Assembly (NCBI RefSeq): GCF_024713975.1
Contig: NC_091096.1
Span: forward strand, 20,744,458 to 20,808,457
From: Paralichthys olivaceus
Lineage: Eukaryota > Chordata > Actinopteri > Pleuronectiformes > Paralichthyidae
Length of the DNA stretch: 64,000 bases
Direction: 5' to 3'
The translations under genes and the position numbers were made by a program. The notes beneath the pieces were generated by a model that saw only the letters and a list, made by a program, of their open reading frames with translations, ran no database searches and was not told where the DNA came from. Positions 62,217 to 64,000 of the stretch are shown in pieces. Position 1 is the first letter of the stretch; every line of letters starts with the position of its first letter.

Positions 62217-63869
62217 TAGTGGTATGAAATGTGGTTAGAGTTGGGCATAAATTGGTCATGGTAAAGGTGAGGGATAAGGTTTTGGTTAGGCTATGCAGAA
62301 TGAAGTCAATGCAAAGTCTTAATCGGGATAGCTGCATATACCTGTTTGTGTGTGTCTCGTGCATTGTAGACAGACAGTAGGTCAAAGTGGAATGCAGTTA
62401 GTTGGCTGATGGTTGACAGCACAATGCCGCCGTGTAAAAGTAGTAGAGAGTCTGTGACTAATGTTGATGGCATGGCCTGCTAGACTCACCTCCACCCATC
62501 CCACGTCATGTTCCAGGGAAGTGGCGGCCGAGCAGCTTCTCAGGCCTGTATTTCAGGATTGGATTAGATAAATGGTTAATGAGTACTTGCCCTTACTGCT
62601 CATTTATTAGACACCTGTCAGCATGGCTCAGGGAAACCTGTGAAGTGAAATGGCTCGTAATGATCATGTGTCCTGCAGCAGCGCAGACACGTAATATTTG
62701 TGTGACTGTGATCCTCTGTGCCATTTGGAAACACCTGTCATTTCCAGCTCGTAACCTTGTAGTTCAGGTCTGCTTTTACTTTTTGACATTGGTAAGCCAA
62801 AGTTTGTCTGCGTATTTGCAACTAGACACACTCAAATATTAGATGCCTTCAAACACATCCAGTCTGTGTTTATCAGCTGTGCAGGGTTGGGCTCAGTCGG
62901 CTCTTTGTCATTGAGACGGTAATTGCAGTTCCCGGTTGAAGGCCTCCACACTGAACCCAGGAGTACAGTATATTGTGTCCTATAATTGCACAGTGCCATG
63001 ACACAGGGCTCGGATTAATTCACCATGAGTTCAAAGGTCACTACTGCCATCTAGTGGTTGTGTTTCAGTCTGTCGATGCCGCTCTTTGGTGTGAGGGGAA
63101 GTACTTTTCTTTTTGTTTTTGTCAGTGTTTGTGCTTTTTGTTTGAAAAGTGGTGATTTGATAAAGTGCAGAGCAATTCTTTTTTTTAATTAGACCATTGA
63201 AAATACCAAACACAGAGCTTAAACTAACAGGAATTTTATTTATTAACATATACTGTATTGTCACTATATCGTGAAGCTAAGATTACATCCTTATGATCCA
63301 ATAACTAAAGCTTTTCAATTCATCATTATATATAACAGTGGAAACAAACAAATGATTTGGAAGAAGAAGAATATTTTAAAATTAAAAAAAATCCCAGCAT
63401 TTTTTATATTTTGGACCAGGTGAAAGAATATCCCTGAGACTCATGTGATAGTACCAGATAATACAGATTGAACAACAGAAACACATTTTTAATACCTTAT
63501 TTCCATAAGTGTGGGCAGATATTAGATCTGATTTATTTCCCCACGTTGTATTGAGTGGTTGGTGCATCCTCAGACTCACACAGATGAGGTAATAGTTGTG
63601 TGGTGACATCACTGGTGGAAGTCAGAGGGTCTGAGGCTGGAGAGTGGGGCAGAGCAGAGATGGGCACTGGGCTGAGAGCTATGTTGTACATGTGGTCATG
63701 CTGCTTGACTCCACACTGCCTCTGGGTAAGTGACAGAACTACTCTCCTATTATCTTAGAAGATAATACATCTTATTTAACACACTGAATGTATGTATGGA
63801 TCGTTACCAGTATTCTGTATTTACTATAGCTACATCCTGTTTCATGTGTGGATGCTGGTCGGTTTGTAG

Positions 63870-63900
63870 CAGGGCTCCACACAGACTGATGAGGCCACTG
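63870..63900 (+). other. possible next microexon of the KIAA1671-like gene
   Basis: A 31-nt open stretch between tttgtag and a GTGAGT donor. It reads in phase with the exon ending at 61610, giving QGSTQTDEAT plus one base. The polypyrimidine tract is weak and there is no homology evidence. Confidence 0.25.
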
Positions 63901-64000
63901 GTGAGTCACTTCCAGTAGATGATGCTCAGGAGGAGGAGTGTTAGGAAAATAAGGGAGCAGTGATATTTTCCTTCTTCATGTCTAGTTTTATTCATTTTAC

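Larger units (their letters stand above)
61611..64000 (+). other. intron DNA of the KIAA1671-like gene to the window edge
   Basis: Holds one full family A element (61841-62216) and a possible microexon near 63870. I see no other coding sequence. Confidence 0.5.

Noticed and set aside
63605-63725. Open stretch ending at a GGTAAGT donor in the KIAA1671-like gene
   Set aside because: In the phase required after the exon ending at 61610 it hits an immediate stop, and no acceptor restores the frame.
1-64000. CRISPR arrays, operons, prokaryotic or viral systems
   Set aside because: No regularly spaced direct repeats, no gene clusters without introns, and no viral coding sequence were seen; the tandem repeats are simple microsatellites.

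Overview
This window is vertebrate nuclear DNA, almost certainly from a teleost fish and probably a percomorph. It holds spliced genes with GT-AG introns, long CA, GT and GA microsatellites, and several short dispersed repeats typical of fish. There are no operons, CRISPR arrays or prokaryotic signals. I found no previously undescribed biological system. The content is a compact block of conserved vertebrate genes. I reconstructed them exon by exon, checking splice sites and reading phase.

Layout. (1) 1-4.7 kb: the inferred msi1 3' UTR (about 2.9-4.7 kb) and flanking DNA with a degenerate tRNA-Arg-like relic, an old palindromic repeat and two weak candidate exons of an unidentified minus-strand gene. 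(2) 4.7-21.7 kb, minus strand: msi1, an RNA-binding translational regulator, 14 coding exons, 349 aa, with large microsatellite- and repeat-filled introns. (3) 22-27 kb: AT-rich intergenic DNA with repeat relics. (4) 27.2-31.9 kb, plus strand: hnf1a, a liver/pancreas/gut homeodomain factor, 10 exons, 560 aa. (5) 32.4-33.9 kb, minus: custos (C12orf43 homologue), 6 exons, 261 aa, tail-to-tail with hnf1a. (6) 37.0-39.5 kb, minus: unc119b, 5 exons, 247 aa, with a probable 2.5-2.9 kb 3' UTR that carries a SINE. (7) 40.0-41.4 kb, plus: pop5, an RNase P/MRP subunit, 5 exons, 167 aa, head-to-head with unc119b. (8) 43.0-49.5 kb, plus: rnf10, a RING E3 ligase, 17 exons, about 784 aa. (9) 51.3 kb to the right edge, plus: a large proline-rich and coiled-coil protein, most like KIAA1671. 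It is incomplete, with at least 1438 codons here.

The first six genes all map to human 12q24.31, so this is conserved synteny with local reshuffling. The KIAA1671-like gene would map to human 22q11, consistent with the ancient linkage of 12q24 and 22q. The genes do not form one pathway. Shared regulation is likely only for the divergent unc119b/pop5 pair. Points worth a second look are a custos poly(A) signal that coincides with its last two codons, a roughly 345-residue charged helix in the KIAA1671-like protein, a tandem splice acceptor, a near-consensus tankyrase-binding peptide, and three multi-copy dispersed repeat families.
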